Below are positions 21,583-34,707 of a DNA stretch of 64,000 bases, piece by piece (the first letter of the stretch is position 1; every line of letters starts with the position of its first letter). The DNA is from Vigna angularis (Eukaryota > Streptophyta > Magnoliopsida > Fabales > Fabaceae): assembly GCF_016808095.1 (NCBI RefSeq), contig NC_068975.1, forward strand, positions 1,426,001 through 1,490,000. The letters are read 5' to 3'. The translations under genes and the position numbers were made by a program. The notes under the pieces were generated by a model, which had not been told where the DNA came from, ran no database searches, and worked only from the letters and a program-made list of their open reading frames with translations.

Positions 21583-24500
21583 TTAAACTTTGCACCTTGT
21601 GGCTCGGTGTTCACACCCTTCATATACCTCTAAACCAGGTTGATCCAATTGAGAATCTTCAAAGCATGCACAACGCTTGCTCATCTTCCCTGTCAAAGCA
21701 ATCTCTAGTGGTCTCTGTACCAATCTAGGGTAACCAACATCGCACCATACCTAATCCAAATAAGCAAATCTGTGTCATAATAACTTGAAAACAATCTGCA
21801 TTAATGTGGCTATGGTGATGAAGGGTTAACCAGAAAACATGATTGCAGACAATTTAAGTGGCAACAATTTGTCTTTGTCTAATACATCATTGGCCTATTT
21901 GTACTTTTCCTGAACTTAATATTAACTAATGTACCTCAGCTTTTTGAAGAAATTAAATGAAAAGATCTAGTTAGCATAAAAGTTAAAAATATACAAAGGT
22001 AGTTTTAGCTAATGTGAGAAGCTCAATTCATTTTGGACATGTTTGGATAAACTTTTCTATAGATACAGGTAGGAATAGAAAATAAAAAATAAAATAAAAT
22101 TTATGACAAGTTTAAACATAAGTTAATAATCAAATTTGGAGAAACTAATAAAGAGAGTTTCCACAAATTAGGCTATGCATAGACGAACATTAATTTGTAG
22201 AGAAACATGCAGCATATAAGGACACATTTTTTTAACACATTCAACAAACTTCACCAAGCTAAACTTTGACCAATTGCTTCCTTGGTCTTATTCTTACCAA
22301 TTTAGCATTTGACATACTACTTTTTTTAATAAATAACACATTTGAGTTTATTCCTGCATAATCAAAGCTAATCAAATTTATCAACTCCATGTAATTTATA
22401 CATAAAATTTTCCTCTATTCCATGAAGTTTATTGTCATATTCATTTATTTCCCACTTAATTTTAAGTTGCTAATTCAAGTAGTTTGGATGTAAAAAATCA
22501 CCAACACAAAGAGTAACTGGACAATCCAAGAAATCAAAACATAGTAAGAAAACCATGATTCACCAGCAATCTGTTCATATATGATTTTTTTAGTTGTTAG
22601 AAGAAACAAAATATAGAAAGAGTGATTAAAAATAATGACAACAGTGCATACCTCACCACCCTCGTCTTGACTCCATCTCGAATTGCACGATGGTTGTTTA
22701 GCCTCTTCCATTTTCTGCTTTTCTAGAAGCTGTGCACCTCTAGCAGCCTTGGTTTCCACCCCTTTCAAATATTTAGTAGGATTCCCTTGGCTGTCATAGT
22801 ATCGGCCAACTAGCTTGCCAACATACCTATAAAAGTAAGTATGAAAAATAACTGTTAAGCACTAAAGGAATATGCTGTGATAAAAACAGGAAGATGCATG
22901 TTAGGACGGAGATCATGTTTCTAATGTAAGTTCCTGTTAGAGAATCAGAGTAAATGTAAAAAATACAGTGAAGCCACCCAAACACCACATTGTATGAAAT
23001 GGAAAACCCACTAAAATAGCACTAGAGAACAAAGAAGAGAGTGATAGCAATTCAGGCCCAAATGAAGAAACCAGCACTATCAACCAGGCCAGTGCGGTAG
23101 CTGACCCAATGATGTCAACAAGGCTTCGTAAGATGCCAAGATATTTAGCTGATTTCAAGCTTTGATAAGTGGGGGTATGGGTGAGGGAATATTTATGTAT
23201 GACGAATCAGGATTTTAGTGGGTTTGTTATGGGTTTGTTATTAACCATGTTTCTGTTATATAATAGCTAGTATTGAATGAATGAAAAAAAAAAAAAGTTT
23301 CCTCATTTCTCTATCACCAGTTCTCCAGGAGGATCTTTATCCTCGAATCAAGGCTATTTTGCCTATCATTTTAGTTCTCTCGTTGTCCCTTTCTATTTCC
23401 CTTTCCTTTTTTCCATTTTTTTCCATGTCAGATCATAACACCCATTCCAAATCCATCACCAATTTGGAAGAAGTTGTTCTCAAACTCACCATTAACCAAA
23501 ATGAAATTACTACCCATTTGGACGCCATTGTTTCTCAGCTTTCCAGTCACGACACACCCTCTCCACATTGACACCATACCTCCGTTTGGATGTGTTAAGG
23601 ATATTTACCATATTTATCATGATTATATTGTCTCAAGGGTTATCCTATTTATTATTATTATATTGTATCTAGGGTTACCCTATTTATCATGTACTCGTAT
23701 AGTTTATTCTTATAAATAAAAAATTTATGAGAGAGATCAATCAAGCTTTCTAGAATTATTTTACAGTTTAATTCTCAACTGTCTCGTAGCATCTGTCCGG
23801 TGACCAGTATCGTTTGTCGTTGTTTGCGGTTGTCCTCTTCAACATTGTCAGCCATTGTTCTTCACTGTCCGCCGCTATCAGCCACTCTTCTTGCTAGAAT
23901 TTTGTGACTCAAACAGCACGTGGTTGAAGGAATCAAATCAGTTAAATAAAAATATATTCCTATCCTATTTCTTAGGAGGATTTTATGCAATATTTAATTA
24001 ATTAGTTTAGTAGATATTTCCCAAAGTCGATTACAAATTCTGTAGTATAAATATTGGTTTAAACCCTCGAATCGTCCTCATATTTGTAGGATAATCTCAA
24101 GTGGGTCCTCTTGTTGAAAACAGTCTTAATTGGGTCCTAAATTTTGAAAATTGAGCGAATTAAGCCCTTTTCGTTAAGTGGTGACAAACGGCGTTAAAAT
24201 TTGGTGAAGTGGTGCACACTTAACGTGAATTTTTTTAAAATTATGACTTGTAATGATAATTTTAAATTATTCTAATTAAGTAATGCAATTAAATTCCCCT
24301 AACATTAATTATCCCAATTAGCTTTCGAAAAAAACTAATTCACCTAATAACTCTAGTCAGAAACACATTTTCCCCAAATTTAGCTTTCTCTTCTTCGCCA
24401 ACAAACCCCAGCATCAGAAAATGTAAACCAGTGGCCATGGAAGTTGAACAAGAGAAAACAAGGCTCGTGGAGGAAGATTTGTGGTTTGGCTTTCGCGATT

Positions 24501-27500
24501 TGGATTCACGCAAGTTTGGTTGTGGTTTTGAATCGAAGATGGTCGACGATGGAGTTGAATGGAGGTTTCGCGGCGACGCGATTTAGGTTTTAGGATTTTT
24601 ATGGTGCGATTTAGGTTTTAGAGTTTTAGGGTTTCCTCGACATGGCAAAATTTAATTGGTTTTTGACGTGTGAAGAAACCCAACAGTGCTGATGAGTTGT
24701 TGGAGACGGTCCAGTGGGTTATTAGGGTCACGTGCTGCGACGAAACCCATTCACTTGTTTTTGACAGAGAGTGAATTGCAACCAGGAGATGTTTGTGTAT
24801 TTGAACTGATTAGCAAAGCGGATTGTGTTTTTAAAGTTCATGTTTTCAAAAGCGATCAATGATTTCCCCACATGAAGTTGAGTTCTTGCTGAAGAATTTG
24901 TAGAAAAATGTAGTAAAGAAGCAAGGTTACTGTAATGGGGTGTTCCAAGCTTTTAGAGAGTTAAACAGTGTTACTGTTATTGAATGAGCTATGACAAAGT
25001 GACATGAAACTTAAACTTTCTATTTTTATTGAAATATAGCACTGCATTAGGTGATTTATGATTGCTGTTATTTAAAATATTTTAAGAAAGAATTGAGGTA
25101 AACAAGATGGTGTTTACCAAAGTTAGGATGAGAGTGCATTAGAGCTTGAGCTAGAGCAGTTGATTGATGAAACAGCTCAGCAGGTGTTGTTATCTATTGA
25201 AATCAAAACTCTGACTTGATGGATTAGGGATTGAATAACAAAAAATATATTTTAAAAAGGGATTATTTAATAGAGGGGTTATCCAGGAGAGGTTTAAAGG
25301 TGGGTGATGAAATTAAATAAGTCGTTAAAAAAACTCATAAATGAGCTATTAATATTTGAAAGGTAACATTTTTTTGAATGTTGTGATTGATTGAATTTTA
25401 ACGGTTAAGGTTTTAAGGATTTGCATTAATCAAAGACAAAAGATAAATAAACCAAATGGGGAAAAGGACCTAGACATCCTTATCGCATATGGGAAAATCA
25501 ACAAGAGTTTGAACTAAAACGTGCACAAAAAAGTCCAAAAGAGGGCTAAAATTTCATGCGTGCAAGACCCATAACCCTTGCTACCCACTTTAAAGGTATA
25601 TGGAGAATCTTTAAATATAAACTCTTGGAAAGAGAGAAAACTAGGCAATGTGGAACTTGGTGCCTTTGGGAATACTCAAAACATAACGACCCTTCTTCCA
25701 AAAAGACCACAAGCTTTACACCCAAGTATGCTTATTCTGATAATAATTTGTTAGTTAATTATAACAAAAATTCAACTACACATTAATTGATCTATTGAAA
25801 TAATCTAATTTCCGTAGCTGTCTCAAACACACCCTTAATCCTTCCTAAAGAAGATGCTCATTCATTGAGTTCCAATATATGCACCAACATAAAGCACAAA
25901 TAGCACAAAGTCACAAAATTTTTGGTTTCTTTAGTTCCACAAGCTAGCATAACTGATCATCAAAAACTAACCTACAACACACCCAACACTCTAGATGCTA
26001 AACAATGAGTTACATAAAGAAATAGCAATAAAACAATGCTAAAACATATTCAGAACATACACTACTGGGTAGTGATTCGTATAATATCATTGCTATGAAT
26101 GTGATTAAAACCTACACAAAATTAAAAGTTATGACAATGTTCTCTAAGTCCAAAACACATTGTATGACCAAAAGTTTAGGATCTAAAGTAGTCAATCATT
26201 TTCCAAAGGAAAACATCAATTTGACAAAATAAAGGTGCATAATGGATGCATTCCAAAATATTCATGACTTTAACCAACTACTTAAAAGTTAGCTAAAGCA
26301 AAATAACAGATGTCAGAAAATATGACTTACTTATAAGATTTATGGTAGAAATCCCTCCATTCGACAATACTCTTCACCTGCATGAACAATTTAATTTAGG
26401 GTTAAGGTTTACACTTGTAAACAAAATGTTACATCAATATATTGGACAATCAAATGTATGCAAGTTCACAAAATATAGAAGAAGAAGCTACAAATTCAAG
26501 GAGGAGACAAGAAGGGCAAATAAATTTGTAAGGCCATGCTTCCTATGAAATCTTGACGAAAACAAAATAAGAAGTAAACAAATCATATTGATTACAACCT
26601 CAATGCTAGATAGACCGCGCAGTGAGTCAGTGAGACCATCTCCTACAGGAGATAAAGAAAAACAAAATATGAAAGAGTTAAGAGGCATGCTAGAATGATT
26701 AAAGATTTTTTTTTCTTTCTACAAACAGAATTATAGACAAAATTTAATTTTGCTAACATTTTCTCTTCTATATTTCTTCCTCTCAAATTCTAAAGCATTA
26801 CGTGTACTTATTTATCTAACACTGCTCTTTGTCATCAATAAAAATTCTCTTTACTGTCAAAAACAGAAGTATTTGATCAATTTTAGGGTGAATAGTATAG
26901 ATGACCTCTAAGGTTGGCAAAATACAATACAAGATATGATAAAAACATATCTAAAGGATGATCATGTGGCATGATTTCTAGAATGGTGAAGAGGAGCAAG
27001 TCCACAATCAAATAAAAAACAAAAGAGAACTCTGAAATTCAAGAATGGCCATATTCTTCAAGCACATGCAAATATCAAAAAAATCAACTGCAATTTAAAG
27101 CAATAAGAACATGAGAGATGTGAAACCCGTTTCGTGTACAACATATAAATTTCAAACAAATAAAAATGCATAACTGTGAAACACACATATATGAGAAGGC
27201 TTTCAAAATATAAACCAAATGAAACACATATATTGAGCATCTTAACAAACTCTCTCATCCCTCAATAAAGAAAAAACAGTTCTCATTGGTCGTGGTTGAC
27301 AGTCCCAAATTCTGGATTATTCCCTCACATTAAGAAACACCAACCAGAACAACTAACAGAACTCATTTACCTGTGAAATTTCCAGACACAAATGCACGAG
27401 AAGCATCCCTGAATTCTCATGCCAAAAAGGGAACGAAAAAGAAAGGGAAGGAACAAGTTGCGGTCAGTTCTCACAATTCCAAGCACCACAACAACAACAA

Positions 27501-28068
27501 CAAAAATTTTGGATGAGAAAAGGGTTTCAAAGAACATACCTTCCAGCAAAATGATTGTAGCCCCCTCCTGACCCATAATGAGATTTTCCCTTGGTTACAT
27601 CAAAAACAGATCTATAAAAACAATAATAAAAGGTATTAATATATCAGCCCTAACATTCTAAAGAAACATCACAATTTCAAATTATCTCATTTCAATGAAT
27701 TGAGAGAGAGAATACCCAAGAATTCCCAGGAGGATTGGCAACCCCTCGTCAGATCCATTGAACAATGCAAGCTCTTCGCCACTGAACAATCTCTACGAAA
27801 CAAAAACGCAGAGTCAAAATCGTTGACTTCATCATCCATACATGAATAAAAATAATTAAAAATTGAAAAAATAAACATTAGGGTCTTTTATGACCCAAAT
27901 GAACAAACGACACACAAAAATAAAAACCCAGAACCTAAATTTTTTAGGGTTAACAGAAATAACCTCAGCAGTGTCGAATTTGGTGTAAAACCTGAGAAGG
28001 AAAGCGAGGACAACGACCAAAACAGTGATCCCCGAAAGAGGAGAGGTTGCTAATGCCTTCAACGACAT
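21583..28068 (-). CDS. Membrane-associated progesterone-receptor-like protein (cytochrome b5-like), MAPR4 type
   Basis: Eight exons on the minus strand: 28068-27964, 27792-27716, 27611-27540, 27408-27371, 26642-26599, 26377-26331, 22826-22652, 21750-21583. All junctions are GT-AG and phases agree, giving 621 nt, 206 aa. Residues 12-28 form one membrane helix ('GITVLVVVLAFLLRF'). Residues about 36-125 are the cytochrome b5-like heme/steroid-binding domain: 'ELALFNGSDEGLPILLGILG', 'SVFDVTKGKSHYGSGGGYNH', 'FAGRDASRAFVSGNFTGDGL'. The tail has conserved cysteines ('CNSRWSQDEGGEVWCDVGYP', 'KRCACFE') as in plant MAPR4 (At4g14965 type). The protein is probably anchored in the ER/secretory membranes. 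Intron 6 is 3.5 kb because of repeat insertions; the other introns are 100-750 bp. No defect in the coding sequence. Confidence 0.92.
22937..23164 (+). pseudogene. Copia fragment (integrase-RT linker)
   Basis: Within intron 6 of the MAPR4-like gene, opposite strand. Ends '...VADPMMSTRLRKMPRYLADF', the short basic motif found between integrase and RT of copia elements. Flanks do not continue into RT. Confidence 0.55.
23281..23572 (+). pseudogene. Copia-type gag N-terminus fragment
   Basis: MSDHNTHSKSITNLEEVVLK followed by a heptad-like helix, then a stop. Preceded by LTR-like sequence (23165-23280). It looks like the start of a gag that is otherwise deleted. Confidence 0.45.
23590..23795 (+). 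repeat. Copia LTR piece related to 20102-20355
   Basis: Shares GGATATTTACCATATTTATC, TCAAGGGTTATCCTATTTAT and the TTATTCTTATAAATAAA box in the same order as the LTR at 20102. The ends are lost. Confidence 0.7.
23796..26330. other. Rest of MAPR4-like intron 6
   Basis: AT-rich. From about 24075 to 24240 it carries GTGGGTCCT/AATTGGGTCCTAA words of a common legume dispersed repeat. It also contains the B3 scrap at 24768. Otherwise nothing recognised. Confidence 0.45.
24768..24862 (+). pseudogene. B3-domain C-terminal fragment
   Basis: Reads 'ESELQPGDVCVFELISKADC' then 'VFKVHVFKSDQ' and stop, the last two strands of a plant B3 DNA-binding domain ('LxxGDVCVFELI...FKVxIFR'). It follows a TTTTTGACAG acceptor-like site, as if a last exon was copied as genomic DNA. 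No upstream B3 exons found in the intron. Confidence 0.55.
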
Positions 28069-29489
28069 ATTCAGTTCAGTCTTAGAAACAGAGGAGTCTT
28101 CTGAAACAATAAAGAAGACAAAAGTCTGTGGAAATTATTTGAAGATTATATGTTTTCTGATGTTACAATTAAATCGAAATACAACAAAAAGATGTATGGG
28201 AAAGAAATAAATTAAAATTAAATTTTATTGTGTTGATTTTTGTGATGGAATTAAATATAACATTTAACTATATCTATAGTTATAGCTATATTTTATATTT
28301 TCGTTTTTGGTGTTTACACTTTAACTTTTAAAATTAAAATAATTATTTTATTAATTTAAATCTTTAAGTAACTTTTTTAAAATTTAAACGGATTTTTATT
28401 TGACTTTTTAAAAACTTAATATCTTTTAATAGTTATTTTATCAAATTTATCTCCTTTTTCTGAATTTATTTATTTTTTTCAATTTGAACATGTTTTAAAC
28501 TTATTCAATCTTTCAATGTGTCTTATCGTATGGTTTGTCTACGGGATTGGTGGGACACCAATTTGCTATTGTGGGAGGTTATAGTGTTAAGAGTGACTAA
28601 AACTATTAAGAATTTTGGAAAACAATTTTGAAGTTGTCTTAACTATAAGTATGGTTTTAATTTTCATTCAGAGTATATATTTTTGGTGTTAACAAGTTTT
28701 TGTTGTTAATGAAATCTTTATTTTTTTTTTGGATTTTATGAACAGTTGAGTGGAAATGAAGATTTTCAAGGGTATAATTACTTCAAAAGTTACAATGAAG
28801 ATAACTTGAAAAAATCTCTTATGATTTTTGAAAAATGGGTTAACTTATTAATATGGATTTTATGTTTTTGAGGTTGATTACTATCATCATTGTTTGTATA
28901 TTGTTTAAAATTCCATGAGATTAACAAACTATGTAGTTTGTGGGTTGTAGTAAGTGTGATGAACCTGGGTGTATGTTTTTCATGTGATGTTATTAAATAA
29001 ATCAAAGTTTTTTGAAATATACAGAAAAGCATAGAAGTAAAATTATTCTACAAATACACATAATAATAATTTCCCAATACATTTGAACAGAGAACATTAT
29101 TTTTCAAAGGACGTTGGTACATATCGTAAGCAAAATAAAGTGCACAATACATATTGAAGTTCCTAATTATATGCCTTCCAAAATAGGCCAAAATATGTAC
29201 ATAAATAATATTTCATGACTTTCAAATTGAGCCCCTCCTATATGACAATTTCTCTATAATGTAGCAGGCGGTTTATCCTTGGATAGCTCTTCGTCTAAAG
29301 CTGTCATCACACAGGTTGTGAATAATTTTATTGTTGCACGACACATAGCTTCTTCTAATTATACATTGCTATTGAAAGTCATTATTTGAGGTAGATATGT
29401 GGATACATTTACCCCTTCTGGCAGTGCTTTAAAGAGATGCGTTCAATGGCATTATGATTTGCCAAGTAGGCAACATTAGAATAATCAAA
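28069..29489. other. Upstream region of the MAPR4-like gene
   Basis: The first about 100 bp should be 5' UTR/promoter of the minus-strand gene. The rest is AT-rich with no gene recognised. A weak frame around 29270-29470 (+) looks faintly protein-like but matches nothing I know. Confidence 0.45.
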
Positions 29490-30031
29490 ATGATAAGTTC
29501 TATTTGTTCAAGACTGCATATTCCAGGAAGAGTGAGTTCTATTCGGTTAAACACAAGAGTTATAGAGTGAAATCAACACAAAATGATTTTATCTTGGTTC
29601 GAATCAAAAGATTCTACATTCAACCGTTAATCACTACAAATAGTGATTAACCTTTTCACTAAAATGTTGTTTCAAATTACAAACACATTATACAAATAAT
29701 AGGAAATAAAAAACACCTTCCTTTGACACACGATGGAAGAACACAACTCAATCAACTTGAAGAGAACTGTTTCGACTTTAGACACACTAAATGCAAGTTT
29801 CTCCTTTTCACAATGCTTGATTTGAGCACTCTAAAACTTGAGAACTTCCTCAAAACTATTTTGTATTCTCAAATGGATTAGTTCCCTTTCACATACAGAG
29901 AATTTCCCTTAGGCACACAAGTTTAATACTCTTAAATGAAAATTTAGATTCTAAGAGTTGTGGAGAACTCTATTTATAAGCCAAGGTTCGTGCAGGGTCA
30001 AAAACTGAAAAGGTAGCTCCCAACTGCCAGT

Positions 30032-30290
30032 CAGAGCTCTCAAAACGGGTAACCCGGCCCGACCCACCACGGGTTGGTCACTTAGTGAGACAACCCAACC
30101 CGACTCATTTATTAGCAAGCTGAAAAACTTCGAACCCGACTCGACCCACCACGGGTTGGTGGGTTAAACAGGTTGGTTCACCAGCTTACTTAATTATAAG
30201 TTTTTTTAAAATAAAAAATTTACAATTTTTTTAATTCAAATCTTAATAAATTTCACTCTAAAATGATGTTCAATTCCAAAGACAATTCAA

Positions 30291-30354
<64 letters not shown>

Positions 30355-30739
30355 TCTAAGCATAATCCAAAAACAAGCACAAAAGACAAACAAATAAGTT
30401 TTTAAGATTGATAATTTTTGTATCATATGTTCATTTATAATATTAGAGTCTTGAATAGTTAAATCTATAATATTTTTCGCTCTTGAAACATCTTTTTTAT
30501 CCTCATCTACATATAATAATAAAAAATTCTAACTAATAATATTGAAACACAAAATAATAAATAATTAAATTAAATTAGGTGGATTGGTGAGCCAATTCGG
30601 CTCACCACGGGTTCAACTCGAGTGAGCCGGGTTGGAAACTAACCCGCATAAAAAAATTACATTTTTTCAAACCCAACCCGGCTCAAACTCGTGGTGAGCC
30701 GGGTTGGCTCACGGGTTACAACCCATTTTGACAACACTA
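30032..30739. mobile_element. hAT-like MITE
   Basis: Terminal inverted repeats CAGAGCTCTCAAAACGGGT and TAGTGTTGTCAAAATGGGT (reverse complement of the right end), flanked by an 8-bp target duplication CTGCCAGT/CTGTCAGT (30024-30031, 30740-30747). 708 bp; sub-terminal AACCCG/CGGGTT words; an (AT)n run in the centre. No transposase. Confidence 0.85.
30295..30352. repeat. (AT)n microsatellite
   Basis: About 29 uninterrupted AT units inside the hAT-like MITE. Confidence 0.95.
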
Positions 30740-31189
30740 CTGTCAGTAATAATCAATTATCAAAAGTGATAATCGATTATTTCAAGCCATTATAGGTTTT
30801 GAAAAAAGTGATAATCGATTATCCTTAGTGATAATCGATTATCCTTAGTGATAATCGATTATTGTCGAACCTTGGACAATAACTAAACTTGCAGTGGATA
30901 ATCGATTATTGTCACGCAAACCATTTTCTAATTTTGCATATGATAATTGATTATGTCTTCATGGTAATTGATTATTGTCGCAACATAGTTATACTAAAAA
31001 GCAATTTACAAGTCTTTTTATGATGTACAAGTGAAAGCAAAAGCCTAATACAAGGTTTTCTCCACCATAAGATCAACACCACCACACAAACTCAACTTCA
31101 CAACGTTCATGACTACTAACTACAACTCGACCTTCCCACAAAGGATCTATAGTTCCAAATCGAACCTTTCACAAATTTGCAACTCCAAC

Positions 31190-31376
31190 TCGGTCCTTCT
31201 ACAACGAATCTCCAACTCCAACTCTAGCTCGGCCATTTCACCATAGATATTCAACTCAAGCTTAGCCCTTCAACCACGAATCTCCATCTCCATCTTGGCC
31301 CTTCCACCATGGATCTCCATCTCCAGCTCGACCGTTCCACCATGGATCTCCATCTCCAACTCGACCCTTTCACCAT
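31190..31376 (+). repeat. 33-bp minisatellite
   Basis: Units such as CTCGACCGTTCCACCATGGA plus TCTCCATCTCC repeat at a 33-bp step, best preserved at 31275-31375 and decaying leftward. The chance ORF at 31295 is the repeat read in frame. Confidence 0.8.
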
Positions 31377-32288
31377 TAAGATATCTAAGTCATTTACTTG
31401 CTCCATTAAGCTACTCTAGCTCCCCACTAAGCTATCAACATATTCTACCAAGCTCTATACATGCTCTACTCAGCTCTCCACATGTTGTTTTTTAGTTGTA
31501 CGAGTTGTTTAGACACCTCCCTAGACTATTCGAGCTTTGCATGCTCCCTTCCACACTATCCAAGCTTTCGACCCTTCTCCCAGCTATCCAAGCTTTCCTT
31601 GCCCATCTACAACATACTCAATTGTCTAACCGTCTTATCTATGCTACTTAGTTGTTTTGTCGTATGCATGACGCTACTCATCTCGTTAAATTATCTAATT
31701 TTCATAGTAGATCGTACTATTAAACTATTTTACCAAGTTCATCGTACTACCATTTTCCAACTTGAAATTGAAACTCCAAGAAAGAAGATAAAATGAGAGT
31801 GTGAAACCCTAAAATAATATTAAAATGGTTATTAATTATGTCCAATGAGTGTATAAACACGACATCATGTCAATGTAATGCTCTTTCGTACTTCTTGAAA
31901 TGGCTAACAAAAACTCACTTTAGCCATTATTCTCGAAAAGGGTAATAAAGCATAGTCATTTTGTAGTTCAAAAATGTCTTCATCAAGTACAATCTTCCTC
32001 TTTGATTTAAGCCTGAACCACTATTCATCACTCTCTATCATGAATGATATATCCAATTCTTTGGTAGGAGCCAAAGTCCTGCATAATTTCACCTACGAGG
32101 AGCTAAAAAAGATCACACAACTTTAGCAAATCCATAAAATTCATGCATTTAGAAATATAATAAACAAAAAAATCCATAAGATTCACCTATTATCAACATG
32201 TATACCCCAAGAGGAACAACAATCCTATGAGGCCAATAATCACTGTAACATCACCCCTAACCCCAATTCCGACTGTAGAGGGTTATTG
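31377..32288. other. Unassigned spacer
   Basis: Begins with decayed CTAAGCT-type words, then unique-looking AT-rich sequence up to the copia insertion site. No gene seen. Confidence 0.45.
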
Positions 32289-32744
32289 CGTTGGAATTTA
32301 AGAGTATTAGAGACAATTTTCAGATTCATGAAGAGTTACAATTATTCATGAAGAGTTACATCCATTCATGAAAAGTTACAATCAAGAAATGTAACTAATC
32401 ATAATCTGGTATCTCTTGGATTTGAAAGATGTTTGATCAACATTTATATCAAGGGATCTTGTGCTCTATTGAAAGGTGAGACTTTTTCTCTACATTTCTG
32501 TCATTCACTTAACACACAAATCAATTCGTGAGAATTTTATTCTTGTTTGACGTTAATACTAAGAGTGAGTATTATCGTTGTTTTTCTTCTTTGTATCTCA
32601 AAAGCGGATTTCGTGACCCTCTTCACTCTTATAAGGGATGAAATATTGCTTTTAGGAAAGTGTGTATTCACGCCTAAAAGATTATATCAAGTCTACATTG
32701 TTGTTCATCTTGTTTCCCTAAGTTCTTGGAAAATTGTTCCAATA
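32289..32744 (+). repeat. 5' LTR of the host copia
   Basis: 456 bp. It carries a tandem GATTCATGAAGAGTTACAATT word near its start and matches 48163-48571 plus 48957-48991. Outer ends read CG rather than the usual TG/CA. Confidence 0.8.
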
Positions 32745-32768
32745 GTCTAAAAGGAATATATTCTCTAA

Positions 32769-33900
32769 GATGACAATAATTCTTGAGATGTCTGCAAACT
32801 TTCATAAATTAGACAAGTTTGAAGGCATTGGTTTTCAATGATGGCAAAAGAAGATGCATTTCCTTCTCTCGACTCTAAATGTGTCATATGTTCTAAGTTC
32901 TCCCCAACCCAAAGAAAGCGAAACCAAGACATTGGAGGAACAACAGAAAAGGAACAAATGGGAGAATGATGATTATGTCTGTTGTAGTCACATTTTGAAC
33001 GATATGCCTAATCCTTTATTTGACATATATCAATATGTGGATTCTGCAAAAGAACTTTGGGATCAACTTAAAAGCAAATACATTTCTAAAGATGCATCAA
33101 GCAAGAAATTCCTGGTTAGTAATTTTAATAATTACAAAATGATTGATGCTAGACCAATAATGGAACAATTTCATGAAATCCAAAGAATCCTAGGAAGTTT
33201 CAAGCAACATAATATTGCAATAGATGAGACATTCATTGTTTCTTCTATAATTGACAAACTACCACCAAATTGGAAAGATGTTACAAATTCTCTAAAACAT
33301 AATAAAGATGATATGAATGTTGAACAATTGGATGCTCATCTTCGGATAGAAGAAGGGATCCGTCTACAAGATGGTCAAAAGGATTCCAATCATCCTAATT
33401 CTTCTACTATTAATATGGTGGAAGATGAAAAAACAAAAACAATACCAAATAACAAGAAAAGGGCTTGTAATTTCTACAAAGGAAAGATGAACAAAAGGCC
33501 AAAATTTGGTAAAGAAAGTCAACAAGCAAATTGTTGGGAATGTGGCAAGCCTAGTCATTTAAAGAGGAATTGCACAATCAGAAAAAGGAAGATGGCCAAG
33601 AATGGCAGTAAAAAAGGTCAAGGCGAGTCTAGCCAAGGCCAATCGAAAAAAGGTAATTGTACACAAATTACACATAATTTTGTTTTGAATTTTGTGGAGA
33701 TGGTTTCTGAAATCTTCTGTGTGTAGACTGATGATTCATGGTGGATCGATTCAGGGGCTTCAAGACATGTTTGTAAAGATCGTTATCTATTCAAAAATTT
33801 TAAGGTAGATGACAATGGAGAAGTTCTTTACATGGGAAATGATTCTATGGCTAAATTCCTCAGTGTTGACAAGTAGAATTATTACTTAGTTATGGAAAAT
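32769..33900 (+). pseudogene. Copia gag and protease
   Basis: From ATG 32769 ('MTIILEMSANFHKLDKFEG') the frame meets TGA at about 32842, then is open from 32854 to 33726. It includes the gag helical region 'YQYVDSAKELWDQLKSKYIS' and a perfect CCHC zinc knuckle 'CWECGKPSHLKRNC' (about 33535-33576). A TAG at 33724-33726 follows. The same frame continues with the aspartic protease active site 'WWIDSGASRHVCKDRYLF'. Two in-frame stops, both explicable by single transitions. The frame is cut at 33923 by a solo LTR. Confidence 0.88.
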
Positions 33901-34250
33901 CACCAGTTTTAAGAGATGTATTATGTTGAGATTGTTGATAGGGGAAGCACAGGTTTAGTTGAACACACTCTCTGTGATATCTGTTTTTGATGATGACAAC
34001 ACATAGTTAATAAAAACATATGTATATGTACTATGTTATATGTGTTATATGCTTATATGCTTACTGTGAGATTTGTACAAGCATATATGTTGCATACTAC
34101 TATGTTGGAAATGTGATTATATCTGTGCAAGCATAACTGTGAACATATTATGTTGCATACTACTGTGTTGGAAATGTGATTATATCTACGCAGGCATAAT
34201 ATGAGTTTTGAAATGGAAAAACCACATGCACCAAGCATATCTGTATGACT

Positions 34251-34707
34251 TAATCGATTACAATGGTGTGATAATCAATTAAAGTCATCAGACAGCTTAA
34301 ACTTTAAACTGTGGCAAAACAACAAGTTTTAAATCGATTACGTTAGTGGTTAAATCGATTAAAACTCGTGTATTTGCACAAATCTTTTTCAAGTGTGTTG
34401 TGATGAATTTTGAGAAGAAAATTTTTCAAAAATATACTAAGTGTTAAAACTTAATTGATTACATGCATCTTGTATTCGATTAAGTTTGTTAAAGATTTGA
34501 AAATTGTTTCATTGCTTGACATAACGGTCACAACAGTCATATTTTTAAATATGTTGACCAAGCATTAAATGCAAATCGATTACATTAATTGTGCATTCAG
34601 TTAATGAGTTTGACTGTTGTTAATCTGTTATAACTGTGAGATAAAATCGATTAGATTAATAACATAATCGATTAAAACACGTCTGATTTGAATTAAACTA
34701 TATATAG
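34251..34707 (+). promoter_or_regulatory. Paired ATCGATTA sites upstream of a TATA box
   Basis: Pairs start at 34251/34272, 34331/34352, 34452/34473, 34573/34594 and 34644/34665, every one 21 bp apart. TATATATAG follows at 34699-34707, 25 bp after the last site. Confidence 0.6.

Larger units (their letters stand above)
29490..31073 (-). mobile_element. LTR-like sequence on the minus strand
   Basis: On the minus strand it starts near 31073 (TGTTGATCTTATGG), carries paired TAATCGATTA words (30974-30750), then a TATA box CTTATAAATAGAG (about 29982-29970). The copy is split by a hAT-like MITE (30032-30739). The inner end and target duplication were not found, so limits are approximate. Confidence 0.5.

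Noticed and set aside
29270..29470. Faint protein-like frame upstream of the MAPR4-like gene
   Set aside because: Short, broken by stops and not assignable to any family I know.
31295..31796. Two overlapping ORFs of 66 and 111 aa
   Set aside because: The first is the 33-bp minisatellite and the second low-complexity leucine/serine sequence without splice sites or family match.
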